Shown: positions 1 to 14,580 of the stretch, piece by piece | How positions within the stretch are numbered: position 1 is the first letter of the stretch | Layout: the number at the start of each line of letters is the position of its first letter | From: Persicaria tinctoria | Taxonomy: Eukaryota; Streptophyta; Magnoliopsida; Caryophyllales; Polygonaceae | Assembly: GCA_037127255.1 (NCBI GenBank) | Contig: JBANSL010000002.1 | Location: 39,472,892 to 39,536,891 of the forward strand | Reading direction: 5' to 3' | Length of the DNA stretch: 64,000 bases | Translations under genes and position numbers: made by a program | The notes under the pieces: model-generated | The model's input: the letters and a program-made list of their open reading frames with translations, nothing else | Databases searched by the model: none | What the model was told of the DNA's origin: nothing

Positions 1-300
1 AGCGTGGTACACCGTGAAATCCCACGTTGTTGATCCACTTTTAATTTCACATGGGAATAAAAATTCGAACGTTGTAAAAACGTCAAATTCAATGTTGTCC
101 ATAACGTAAAATTGGACGTTGCAGTATGAAAGCCCAATGGGTTCGATCGGACTTGTCTAAAGAAGTACAACATCCAATTGAACGTTGCATTCAAAATGTC
201 TAATTAGATGTTGGAAGTTCAGGCTTGGTTAAAGAACTACAGCGTCCAATTGAACGTTGCATTCAAAACATCTAATTAGACGTTGTAAGTTCAACAACCC
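1..300. repeat. Degenerate short repeats around an AACGTTG / CAACGT core
   Basis: A motif built on AACGTTG or GACGTTG recurs many times in both orientations. A roughly 45-bp version (CATCCAATTGAACGTTGCAT followed by an ATCTAATTAGA block) appears at about 170-222 and again at about 246-292. Short dispersed repeats of this kind are typical of the subterminal regions of CACTA or Mutator-like elements, and a transposon-associated pseudogene lies just downstream. No terminal inverted repeat is visible because the window starts here, so the element class is open. Confidence 0.4.
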
Positions 301-1086
301 CTGTAAAAAGGATGATCAAGGCCACATTTGAAAATGCAACACAACAATTCCACATTTCTTTCCTTCCATGAAGCCGGCTACGAGTGAACATTATGGATCG
401 AAGGAGGCGGTTATGACTGAACATCGCGGATCGACCCTCTACATTGATTTTGTAATCAAATGGGTTCGGGGTACCGAACACCTTATGCGGAGTCCGATTG
501 TGCTTGTCACCATCCAGAATACAATGGCATTGATCCTTGCACACTGTTTCGAATTGAGTGTCTCAATGACACTCACATTTCAGAACCTATCGAGTTCGAG
601 TGTGGGTACTGCACCCGTTTTTGTCCCGGCATCCCTGGAGTGTATTACAAGAGGGTTGGGGACCTTCTGCTTCAACACACTGCATTGTTCTTCCCTGATA
701 AAGATTAAAATGGAGGTCATGAACTTTGCATTCAACGGGATAAAGATTAAAATCATTCCAAAGATGAACTAATTAGGTCATAGTCAATTGTTAAAAATGT
801 TGTTGTTATCCGTGTTCTAACAATGTTGTTGTCTTCGTTTGTTTTAGTAACGTTGTTGTGTTTATTAATCGTTATCTGTGAAGTTAAGTTTAGACAGGTG
901 AATGCTCGTTGTCAATATGTAGAATCCATCAAAACAATCATTCAAACAGAACAAAATAAAAATAACATGCAATCACCAAACATATACAATCTATCATCAA
1001 ATACACAAAAAAAAAGTCTAGCTAGAGTTGCCAATCTAACGAAATGATCCAATAACGCTCATGATCTGCGCGTACAACTATTCAAA
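301..1086. other. No supported gene
   Basis: This stretch has short overlapping open frames on both strands (for example 368-772 plus) but none shows a recognisable domain, codon bias or splice context. The second half is AT-rich. I see no element termini here. It may be the non-coding part of the transposon suggested by the flanking repeats and by the plant-mobile-domain relic. Confidence 0.4.
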
Positions 1087-1618
1087 TTAAGCATGTCCGA
1101 CCGCAACCTGAATACCCCGAGTAATCTTCTGGAGGTGGTTCTGGCACTCAGCTGGAATTATGGTGCAAACTGGCTTGTCTGGGTGCGTAGGCGCCGCTGG
1201 ATCATCAGGCACGAGTCTCGTGGGCAACACATAACCTCGACTTTGGGATTTGAACCAAGCTAGGTAGACAGCTGAGACGCCTCCCTGATAGCTCTCGCGT
1301 GTCATCCGGTGACAGTGATAGGGTAGAATATGTTAGGGTACTCTGAGTTCCACCGTGCATGTTGCATGGCAAAGATCATGACATAACGCTTCTTCAGCCG
1401 ATGATGTCGCTGCACCACGGTGGGTGGGATGACGTCCAATGGGAACTCCTGAACGCAACCAAACTATCGGAGCATCCTATCTGTCATGTATGGCTCCTCG
1501 ATGCCACAAAAGTTGATGGTGCCTTGATAGGTGGACGACCGATACTGACCTGCAAAATCAAGATCTCTGCTGAAAGGCATCCATGCGACCTATGTGGTAA
1601 ACGTGATATTAGATAAAT
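1087..1618 (-). pseudogene. Plant mobile domain (PMD / MAIL-type) pseudogene fragment
   Basis: Minus-strand translation from about 1600 down gives a run with the feel of a plant mobile domain: VAWMPFSRDLDFAGQYRS, then EEPYMTDRMLR, an in-frame TAG where a glutamine is expected, then FGCVQEFPLDVIPP. DRxLRQFG followed by a short QxxP segment is the hallmark of the MAIN/MAIL and serine/threonine phosphatase 7 long-form family, which occurs both as host genes and as transposon cargo. Further stops follow near 1310, and an open frame of 72 codons continues to 1087 in another frame. It is clearly broken. What I see is the motif and the stops; transposon origin is inferred. Confidence 0.55.
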
Positions 1619-1689
1619 AATCAAACCGACATCCACGGTTAAAATCATAGGAACTGACCAAACGTTACCTGCAGCAAGATCGGCAACAC

Positions 1690-1822
1690 CTCAATCAAAT
1701 CGTCCTCAATCGAACTGCAGCAAAATCGACAGCACCTCGATCGCTCAACCTCGCTCGCTTCTCAGACTCCATCAAATCGTCCTCAATCGAACTACAGCGA
1801 AATCGACAGCACCTCGCTCGCT
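1690..1822. repeat. Two-copy direct tandem repeat, about 75-bp period
   Basis: The block ATCAAATCGTCCTCAATCGA, with its following AACTxCAGCxAAATCGACAGCACCTCG, occurs at about 1695 and again at about 1770, close to head-to-tail. The repeat is rich in TCGA and TCGC. No function is evident. Confidence 0.7.
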
Positions 1823-2093
1823 CGCTCCCTTGCAATTCGAGTCTCGATTAATTGATACATAGACTAATTTCATCGATTTTAGCATGTTTTCGATCACAAT
1901 AGTTCGTTCAACATATTTAGGTTTCGATTCGTAGAAGATAGAGTTTTGGACAATTTTGCAATTTTTTTGGAAGAAATGAAAAGGACATGCGTGCAATTTA
2001 TTTGAAATTATCTTGACAAAAGCCGTTTTGAGATCTTGTCTAAAACTGTTATGTTTTTGCAAATCGGTTATGAAAGTGGGGTATTTGTTACTA

Positions 2094-2331
2094 CTCCATC
2101 CGCTTGACAAAATATGCCGTTTACTATTCTCGCACTATTTTTTAGGATGATAAAAACTATATAAAATATTCATTTTTTAATAAATCTTTTAAATAAATTT
2201 GTACTTATTAATAATAACTACGAAATTGTTAAAAAAAATTTATTAAAAAAGGTAGATATTTTATATAATTTTTATCTCCTAAAAAAACGTGCGTAAATAG
2301 TAAATTGACCTATTTTGCCGGACGCAATGAG
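2094..2331. mobile_element. Stowaway-like MITE (Tc1/mariner), diverged
   Basis: A 238-bp AT-rich segment flanked by TA dinucleotides. The left end starts CTCCATCCGCTTGACAAAAT and the reverse complement of the right end starts CTCATTGCGTCCGGCAAAAT. These match the Stowaway TIR pattern (CTCC-TCCG...) with substitutions. The interior has mirror-image AT-rich arms (ACTATATAAAATATTCATTT and AGATATTTTATATAATTTTT), consistent with a foldback MITE. It resembles the better-preserved copy at 11916-12152. Confidence 0.75.
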
Positions 2332-2342
2332 TACTGGTTCTC

Positions 2343-2669
2343 CTAAAAAATTTCATCCCTTTCTATTTTCTTTTCCTTTTTCAAGATCGAAAATTTCCTT
2401 CCCATTCCTATCATTTCATTGGATAAAATTTCAGGCCATGAGTCATGACTTGCCAAGAAAGTTGATCGACTAGGATTGAAATCATTGAACTGGTGAACTG
2501 CATAAAAGTTATAAGAAGTCCCAAACTTTTTATCAAGGGAATGAAAGGCCGAAGCCAATGTGGTCGAGGACCTGCCCAATAGAAAAAGATGGAATACTAA
2601 AATACCTCGAATACATGGAAGCAAAACATATATATGCTATTCAACCAGTAGTTTTGTTCATCTGAGATC
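2343..2669. other. Downstream flank of LRR pseudogene, nothing supported
   Basis: A 93-codon minus-strand open frame spans 2343-2624 but has no recognisable domain. It lies immediately downstream of the LRR pseudogene stop, so it is best read as former 3' untranslated sequence. Confidence 0.4.
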
Positions 2670-4631
2670 TCATCTTCTCCAAGAAGATGATCGATTTTGC
2701 TCCCAAATTTTGACACAAACATATGACGCTACAATTGCAAGAATGCCTGAAAATCCGGAGGCGAATCCAAGATAGAGTCCATTTAAAAACGACGATGGTT
2801 TGTTATGACTTCCGCCCTGAGAAGGCAAATCCTTTGCACCCGGTTTCACTTTCTTGTAACAAGGGCGATCCAAAGGTCCACCACATAAGCCTGGATTACC
2901 TTCAAAGCTAGACTCGCCGAAAGTACCAAATTGTCCACCAGTTGGCACAGGACCTCGGAGATCATTATAAGACACATCAAGATATGACAAGAAATGGAGG
3001 CTTGCTAGCGATGTCAGTATTCCTCCCGTCAAGTTGTTCTCCGAAAGGTCTAGCAATTCTAGATTTTCCAGATCAGATAGAGCCATAGGGATTGAACCTT
3101 AAAACTGGTTTCCTCCAAGAACTAGTTGTTGAAGGCTTTTCAGTTTGCCAATTTCTAGACCTGGGCAAACGCGGGCGCGGCCCATGTTCCGGGCCTGAAA
3201 ACTGGTTTACCCAGTCCCGTACCCGCTGCGGGCGCGGGCCGGGCTTAGCGGCCCGCGTGAGCTTTTCCCTCTCCCCAAGCCTGTCTAACTTGGCGGGCGG
3301 GCCGGCGGGCCGGCCGGCCCGCGTTTGCCCAGGTCTACCAATTTCCCAAGGAATATGACCACTTAAGCTATTGTCTGAGAAATTCAACACCGAAGGAAGT
3401 GTGGTATATTGATAGTATGTGCGAGCAAAAAGCCAAAAACATGACGAAACATGGGCAGCTCAAACCGAAAATGGCTCAGTTTTGGATCTACACTTTCCGA
3501 GATCAAGGCTGGCAACCGACACAGCTCTTTTGGAATTTCCCCAAACAAAAGGTTTGATGACAATGACAAGCTGAAGAGGTTGGGTAAAGTCCCCATTGAA
3601 TTTGGAATTTTGCCTCTAAATCGATTATGATTCATGCTAATCAGTCGAACTCTCTTGAGATTCGACAGCCATTCTGGAAACAGACCACCAATGCAGCAAC
3701 CATCCATAGAAAGATATTCAAGATTCGGGAATCCGGCAGAGCCAATAAAGTTTTTATGGCTTGGTAAGGATTCACCATTAAAATTATCCCCGAGGAAGAG
3801 ACTGGTGAGGTTCTTGCAATCTGCTAAGATGGTAAACAGTCCTGTGATGTTTGTAAAATAATTGGCAGTAAGGAAGAGGAAAGACAGAGATTTCAGTTGA
3901 ACAATCTCCGGCGAAATTTGACCAGTTAAGTTGTTGAGGGATACTCGGACTGCAACGAGTGACTTGCACGAGTATATGCTTTTCGGCAAAACACCACTGA
4001 AGCTGTTATTTCTAAGGTCAAGCTTTTGAAGATGAACAAGTCCTGAAAAATCTAATTCCGAGATATCCCCATCCAAATGATTGTCTCTAAGAATTAAATC
4101 TACTAGATTTGTGCATTTCATCAGGCTTGTTGGGATGGAGCTGCTAAAGTTGTTGTAAGGAAGATACAGCTTCTCCAAGTACAAGAGATTTCCGATGTGA
4201 TCAGGAATGGGGCCGGAGAATCTATTTGAAGATAAATCCATGATTCTAAGGTTGGTAAGCCTACCAATTCCGTCTACAAGGGATCCACGGAGATCATTGT
4301 TAGAGAGGTTGAGATGAGTAAGACTAGTTAGATCTCCGATTGAGGAAGTGATTACCCCTTGTAAACCCCTAAAGGACAATTGCAAACGGGAGACTCTACC
4401 GTCAACATCACAATATATCCCCTCCCATTGGCAACAACTAACTGCACGAGACCAATTCAGTGGCGGGTAAGAAGAAATTGAAATGTCGTAGGAGAAAGTA
4501 AGTAGAGCAGATTGATCTTGATGGTTACAGACCTGTTGGTAAGATGGAGGAGCAGAACACAAGTAGAAGAGAACAAGGATGAAGAGGAAGTGAAATGAAG
4601 GGCTCAAGGCCGGGAGCTTACGATCCATCAC
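2670..4631 (-). pseudogene. LRR receptor-like protein (RLP2/3 or PSY1R-like), disrupted
   Basis: From the Met at 4631 the frame encodes a hydrophobic signal peptide (FLFILVLFYLCSA), an LRR N-terminal cap with a CNHQDQSALLTF start and SCCQWEGIYC cysteine pair, then about a dozen extracellular LxxLxLxxNxLxGxIP repeats. The 3' part (3086-2670) carries the last LRRs, a GNPGLCGGPL cap, a transmembrane stretch (about GLYLGFASGFSGILAIVASY) and a tail of only about 15 residues. It therefore has no kinase, as in receptor-like proteins that recognise peptides or microbial patterns at the plasma membrane. Three lesions are visible: a frameshift near 3400-3440, a 182-bp MITE at 3156-3337, and a TAA inside the LRR at about 3105-3110. 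Upstream, 4640-5160 is its likely promoter region. Non-functional as read. Confidence 0.9.
3148..3345. mobile_element. GC-rich hAT-type MITE (element 3156-3337) with 8-bp TSD
   Basis: The element begins TAGACCTGGGCAAACGCGGG and ends with its inverted complement CCCGCGTTTGCCCAGGTCTA. Both sides carry the 8-bp direct repeat CCAATTTC (3148-3155 and 3338-3345). An 8-bp target duplication and TA(G) termini fit the hAT superfamily. It is 182 bp, strongly GC-rich against an AT-rich background, full of GGCCGGCC/GCGGGC runs, and sits inside the LRR coding sequence. It has no coding capacity. Confidence 0.92.
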
Positions 4632-5229
4632 TTTGTTGTAAAGTTTCAGATTGATGAGTTGAGATTGTGGACGAGACTCTGGCCTTTAAATTGAGATGGT
4701 CGATCAAGTTGGAAGGCAAGTAATTAAGGATCTTTGTTTTCTTGCATTGACTTGCAAAGTCTTCTGGTCCTATTACTGACATAACTGTAGTCCTCTAATA
4801 TTACTTAAAAGTTCATGAAATGACGTAAAGGTAACTCACCATTGACTTCAAAGTCTTGTGGTGTATGCAAGTGACAAACAACAAGGTGGAGTCTGAATTC
4901 TGAGATACTCCGTATTCAACAAGTTTGGTTCTGCAACTGCAATATGTAATTCAAATAATTAGGACCATGAGCAAGAATAAGCGTATACGGTGGGCAAGAA
5001 CTAAACAAACGCAGCATATATAGACAAATGTCAATTTACAAGTGGAATCTGAATGGTAAACAAATACATTATCAATTAAACATAACCGTTTTAAGGCGGG
5101 CAAGGGATTAAAGCTGATAAATACACAAAACATCATGTGAGTGGGCTGATAATGTAAAGATTACATATATGGTTTAGACTTTAGGGCAAAAATGGAATAA
5201 CAGATAACACAGATACTATCCTAGTATTG
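4632..5229. other. LRR pseudogene upstream region
   Basis: Non-coding sequence upstream of the LRR pseudogene start. Segments of it (4640-4790 and 4960-5050) are repeated in diverged form at 5380-5490 and 5640-5740, which defines the duplication annotated next. No TATA element can be called with confidence. Confidence 0.4.
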
Positions 5230-5850
5230 AAATGTTGGAGGAAAAAGTCAGTTAGAGCAGATCAGATTGGTTTTGATAGTTACAAACCTGTTCTGTTGGT
5301 GAGATGGAACGGAGCATAAGCAGAAGATCGTGAGGACATGAATACCAGGCCTCGAGAGCTGCAAGTTTAGATCCATTGTGTTGCGTGGTATGTGGTTTGA
5401 GATTGACAAGTTAGATTGTGGACTCATGGAAGGATCTTTTGTCTCCTTGCAAAGTCTTCTGGTCCTAGACCACTGACTTGGAGCTTACTTTGATGGATTA
5501 ACAACAATTCCAAAACTTTAAATTGAGCGGTAATTACGCTCCAAATGGACACTATATAATTTACAAGGGGAGTCTGACTAGAGCAAACTGTATTCTGGAA
5601 CCATGCAAGAAATATTCAACTAGTTAAGTTTGGTCCTGCTATATACAAATAATTGGCCACGAGCAATAATAGGCGTATACGGCAGACAAGAAATAAACGC
5701 AACTTATAGACAAATGTAAATTTAATTTAGAAGTGGAATCTGAGTAGTAATCTAAGGGAAATTTTGTAAATTTCACAAAATTCGAGCAAAAGTTGAGTCA
5801 AGCCTCAATTTGAATCAAGGTACTCTACTCATATAAAGGCAAGTTAGCAG
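5230..5850 (-). pseudogene. Duplicated relic of the LRR-RLP 5' end and promoter
   Basis: 5230-5376 in minus orientation encodes a start and signal-peptide-like segment (MDLNLQLSRPG..., then a CSVPSHQQN match to the CSAPPSYQQ of the neighbour), and then stops. Upstream of its ATG (5376) the sequence follows the upstream sequence of the 4631 start: the GATTGTGGAC and CAAAGTCTTCTGGTCCTA blocks near 4660-4770 recur at 5413-5467, and the GCGTATACGG block at 4981 recurs at 5668. This indicates a local tandem duplication of the gene's 5' region, with the rest of the second copy lost. 5850-6200 is plain intergenic sequence. Confidence 0.75.
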
Positions 5851-6202
5851 TTTAGTGGGTGCAAACACAGTTGATCCTTAGCAGCTAGCAGGCACCAGCA
5901 ACGGAGATAAGAAGTTGAAAAGTTGCTCTATTGTGAAATATTTGTAGTATGTATAATGACATTTTAGTTTACATACAAAATATTTAGCAGGAAAAGAAAC
6001 GAACTCAACCATCACAATACTGGATAACATACCAGGAAGATTCCAAATGAGATTACCTGTCATAAAAATACAAATTTTCTATTTCTGGTGGAACTGAAAA
6101 ACGTAGAACCTGGATCAATATCTGGGGATGGTGAGAAAGTTCTCTGTTTTCCTGTTCAAATTTTCCAGTGTATTTGGTTTGTGAATGAATGGTTGTGTCC
6201 GG

Positions 6203-11063
<4,861 letters not shown>

Positions 11064-11335
11064 CTCCGAAAGTTAAAAGGGGGGAATTGAAGGTGGGAAG
11101 TTGATGAACAAAGAGTTGAAATTGTTTGCTCCTCTCTTTGGGGCTAGAGCGGGTTGCCGGAGATGGGCGATGACATGCCGAAAATGTGGATGGAACTGAT
11201 TCCTAACTCGGAAGTGTTGGCTGGGACTTGGGGGAGGAGGATGATGTTTGCTGAGTTTGTAGACACTCACCAATACCGCGGCTGATTTTGCTCTTCCCAC
11301 TCTTCATCGTAAAATGGGTTACAATAATACTCCCC
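11064..11335 (-). promoter_or_regulatory. PDS 5' leader / proximal promoter, with possible upstream ORF
   Basis: Sequence just upstream of the PDS start. A 75-codon open frame on the same strand (ATG at 11300) ends at 11073, only nine bases before the PDS ATG, so it would be an upstream ORF if transcription starts further up. A GTGAGTG donor-like site near 11270-11264 would also allow a leader intron. Neither is proven. Beyond 11337 lies a poly-T run (poly-A on the gene strand) that marks the end of gene-like composition. Confidence 0.4.
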
Positions 11336-11635
11336 GTTTGAATTTTTTTTTTTTTTTTGGTAAAAATCGATTGAAATTATTTGTCATTAGTATCATAGTA
11401 TAAAAATTATATAAAATATATTTTTTAATTAAATTTTTTTAAATAAAAAAATTTAATAGAGTTTTTAACTCCTTAAAAACTTAATTAAAAAAATTAATAG
11501 AGTTTTTTTAATTAAATGTAAGTATAAGATTATGAAAAAATTTAATTAAAAAAATTATATTTTATAGAGTTTTTAGCTCATTAAAAAGCGTGTCGAAGAG
11601 TCAAACGACAAATAATAAGATTTCGGGCGGTGAAA
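11336..11635. other. AT-rich non-coding stretch with foldback character
   Basis: It contains repeated AATTAAATTTTTTTAA / TTTAATTAAAAAAATT blocks and a short inverted pair TTATTTGTC / GACAAATAA at about 11377 and 11607. It may be a decayed Stowaway-type MITE like its two neighbours, but clean TIRs and a TA duplication are not visible. Confidence 0.35.
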
Positions 11636-11811
11636 ATCGTCTAGTCCAACGCCGTAGTTCATTTTTGTGGTCCCTTTAATTTCATTGGCCGATAAGTATT
11701 AAAATAAATTATAAGGTGCAAACACTTATTTAAGAAAATAATTAGAAATTTTAATTTAGACAATGAGATAATTTGGACTACGGTGTGGACTACAGTTGTG
11801 GACTAGACGAT
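11636..11811. repeat. Inverted-repeat element (MITE-like), 176 bp
   Basis: The left end reads ATCGTCTAGTCCAACGCCGTAG and the reverse complement of the right end reads ATCGTCTAGTCCACAACTGT, followed by a second block ending CACCGTAGTCC. The interior is AT-rich. This is a foldback element of a type I cannot place in a superfamily because no convincing target duplication is seen. Confidence 0.6.
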
Positions 11812-11913
11812 CCTCGTTGGATTCCGGGTAGTAACGTATCTGAGAGCATCATTGTGGATGAGGTGCTACAAACCTATATCGTTGTAGATGTAAAGGTGTG
11901 CAACATTATCAAC

Positions 11914-12154
11914 TACTCCCTCCGTCCCACAATAGTTGTCTTTGGACTATTCATGCACGCTTTTTAATGAGCTAAAAACTATATAAAATATTCATTTTTT
12001 AATTAATTTTTTTAAACAATTCTATACTTATTAGTAATATGTATGATATTATTTAAAAATATTTTATAAAATGTTGAAATTTTATATAGTTTTTAGCTTT
12101 TTAAGAAAACGTGCATGAATAGTAAAAGACATCTATTGTGGGGCGGAGGGAGTA
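11914..12154. mobile_element. Stowaway MITE (Tc1/mariner)
   Basis: TA at both edges, left end CTCCCTCCGTCCCACAATAG and right end ending GGGGCGGAGGGAG, which is the canonical Stowaway TIR. The 237-bp interior holds complementary ACTATATAAAATATTCATTT and ATTTTATATAGTTTTTAGCT arms. The element sits only about eight bases before the LTR-like sequence at 12162. Confidence 0.92.
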
Positions 12155-12528
12155 CTATCTTTGTTAGGATTTGTAATACTAGTTTGTCCTTTGTATTTTT
12201 AGTTTGTATATTGTGTTGGAGTTTGAGAATTCAGATATATATATTCTGAAGGCTTGTGTGTGTCTTTGAGTGGGCAATGAGCCTTTTCTTTGAAGCCCAA
12301 CTTGGATCCACGAGCACACTTCTGTAGCTTCATTTTCACTTGAGGAGTGGAGCTCGAACGCAACATTTTTAACAACCGACCTCAACTCAACACAAGGGGC
12401 TACAAAATAGAATTCAAGTGTCATCAGATGATAAAACTTCTGAAGCTACAATACACAGAGAGAGAGAAACAGAAAACATAAAATCTATTGCACACACGGG
12501 AATTCCATCATCGGCCCTCCCAAAACAC

Positions 12529-13368
12529 TTAGTGTTTCGGGAGTCTATCCCTAACCTCCTCAATTAGACATTTCCTGCAATTCAGCAATTGATTAATACC
12601 ACTAATAATCTCAACAGGAAATAACATAAAGTTAGGCAATATCAAGCTTTGCCCTCTTAAGGTTAGAACTTTGTGTAACCAACTGGCCAATAAAGCATGC
12701 TTGTGTCCTTGAGGACTCATGTTTATTTCAGCAACCAGTTTCTTACAAGAAAGCATCAAAACACACTCTAACACATTACAAGGCAAGTTCTTATCATCCA
12801 AACTTTTCAACCCATGTCCAGCAAGCTTAAAATCAACTAAATCATGCATTTTCCCATTATGATTAACATGCTCAGAAACTTCATACACTCCAGCAGATAT
12901 AGTAGCGATTTTATCATGAGACTTCAAGACATGGCACTCATGTTCAGTTTTAACACAAACATAAGAGTTATGATCAAGTAAGTCAATAGATAAGTTTTTA
13001 TCTATATCAGAGTGCAATTTCACAAGCATATCACCAATCATAATAGAATCGGAACCATGCATTTCAGGAGGTTTAGAAGATTTTACCAAACTTACTCTCC
13101 CACCTAATGTGTTAGTGTGTAGCCTTTTTGTATTGCTCACATGCCCTCTTAGTTCAACCGGGGCATTTCCTCCATTTTCAGCACCTCCTAGCTGAATTAG
13201 ACCTTGACCTTTGTCATCCTTCTTTTGCTTTAGCTTTGGTGAATTTTCCACAGCTTCTACTTGCTTTCCCAAGCCTTTTTCTGACTTGACAAGTGGTTGT
13301 CCTGAGATGTGAAGTGCCTCACTCTCATCCTCCATCACCAAATCCTTCAAAGTTGGGCTCTTTCCCAC
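12529..13368 (-). CDS. Uncharacterised 279-codon ORF of the inverted-duplicated element
   Basis: I do not recognise this protein. The first half is charged and Lys-rich; the second half (residues about 150-279) contains a DHNSYVCVKTEHECHVLKSH segment, a Cys-rich middle and a C-terminal NCRKCLIEEVRDRLP. The same second half is encoded on the plus strand at 13655-14113 with a few substitutions and a stop, showing that both copies derive from one ancestral coding region. It has no protease, RT or integrase motif. It could be an extra ORF or cargo of the flanking LTR element. Confidence 0.45.
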   Translation of the reverse strand: MGKSPTLKDLVMEDESEALHISGQPLVKSEKGLGKQVEAVENSPKLKQKKDDKGQGLIQLGGAENGGNAPVELRGHVSNTKRLHTNTLGGRVSLVKSSKPPEMHGSDSIMIGDMLVKLHSDIDKNLSIDLLDHNSYVCVKTEHECHVLKSHDKIATISAGVYEVSEHVNHNGKMHDLVDFKLAGHGLKSLDDKNLPCNVLECVLMLSCKKLVAEINMSPQGHKHALLASWLHKVLTLRGQSLILPNFMLFPVEIISGINQLLNCRKCLIEEVRDRLPKH

Positions 13369-13654
13369 CTCAACTCTTCCTTCTAGCCGCCCTTTTCCAT
13401 TTTTCTTCAGCCTTGCAACACCTTCTAGACCTTAAAACATGACAATTCTAGCTGATGTTTTTTCCTTTTCAGTTTCAGTTCCTGCACATTCGTCTGACTT
13501 CCCTGACACTTCCTGCACTTCATGCTCATGTAAAACAGTTAGTTTATTTGGCACAAGTATGTTGGCCTGATTTGAACTGCAAGATTAATTCACAAAATGG
13601 TATAAGGAAGGTCATTAAAAATGGTATAAGGAAGGTCTATTATGTTATAGGATC

Positions 13655-14113
13655 AACTGTCTGCTTGATCATAACTCTTATGTTTGTTTTAAAACTAAAC
13701 ATGAGTGCCATGTCTTGAAGTCTCGTGATAAAATTGCTACTATATCTGCTTGAGTGTATGAAGTTTCTGAGCATGTTAATCATAATGGGAAAATGCATGA
13801 TTTAGTTGATTTTAAGCTTGCTGGACATGGGTTGAAAAGTTTGGATGATAAGAACTTGCCTTGTAATGTGTTAGAGTGTGTTTTGATGCTTGCTTGTAAG
13901 AAACTAGTTGCTGAAATAAACATGAGTCCTCAAGAACACAAGCATGCTTTATTGGCTAGTTGGTTACACAAGGTTCTAACCTTAAGAGGGCAAAGCTTGA
14001 TATTGCCTAACTCTATGTTATTTCCTGCTGAGATTATTGGTGGTATTAATCAATGGCTGAATTGCAGGAAATGTCTCATTGAGGAGGTTAGGGATAGACT
14101 CCCGAAACAATAA
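13655..14113 (+). pseudogene. Inverted second copy of the 12529-13368 ORF, 3' half only
   Basis: From about 13655 the plus strand encodes the LLDHNSYVC...HECHVLKS segment, then a TGA at about 13752 where the mate has glycine (the codon after TISA), then 119 codons almost identical to the end of the minus-strand ORF (MYEVSEHV... to ...RDRLPKQ). The first half is missing. This is the plus arm of the palindrome. Confidence 0.75.
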
Positions 14114-14580
14114 GTGTTTTTTAGGGACCGGGGGGGGGGGGGGGGCGATGATGAAATTCTCATGTGTGCAATAGGTTTTATGTTTTATGTTTCTTTACTT
14201 GTAAACTAAAATTAAGAGGGCAATTGTTAGGATTTGTAATTCTAGTTTGTCCTTTGTATTCTTAGTTCGTATAAGTCTCTCTGTAATTAGTTTGTATTTA
14301 GAGTAGCTTTATATATATTGTCTTGGAGTTTGAGAATTCACACACACACACACATTCTGAAGGCTTGTGTGTGTCTTGAATGGACAATGGGCCTTTTCTT
14401 TGAAGCCCAACTTGGATCCACGAGCACACTTCTGCAACTTCATTTTCACTTGAGGAGTGGAGCTCGAACGCAGCGTTTTTGACAACCGACCTCAACTCAA
14501 CACAAGGGGATACAAAATAGAATGCAAGCGTCATCAGAGGATAGAACTTCTGAAGCTACAGTACACACACACAGAGAGAG

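Larger units (their letters stand above)
12162..14580 (+). mobile_element. LTR element remnant with inverted-duplicated internal region
   Basis: A sequence starting TGTTAGGATTTGTAAT occurs in the same (plus) orientation at 12162 and at 14225, and both copies then share the GAATTC...TCTGAAGGCTTGTGTGTGTC and GGATCCACGAGCACACTTCTG blocks, so they look like two LTRs. The second is preceded by the purine-rich AAATTAAGAGGGCAA, a plausible polypurine tract. Between them the same internal sequence is present twice in opposite orientation (about 12478-13015 minus and 13655-14186 plus), giving a large palindrome with about 640 bp of spacer. The first LTR runs directly into the inverted arm near 12470. 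The LTR end is not certain, and 14580-15100 may still belong to it. A 16-G run lies at 14130-14145. Confidence 0.65.

Noticed and set aside
3073..3390. 105-codon frame joining LRR sequence with an Arg/Pro-rich segment
   Set aside because: The Arg/Pro-rich part is the MITE translated in passing; it is not a novel domain fusion.
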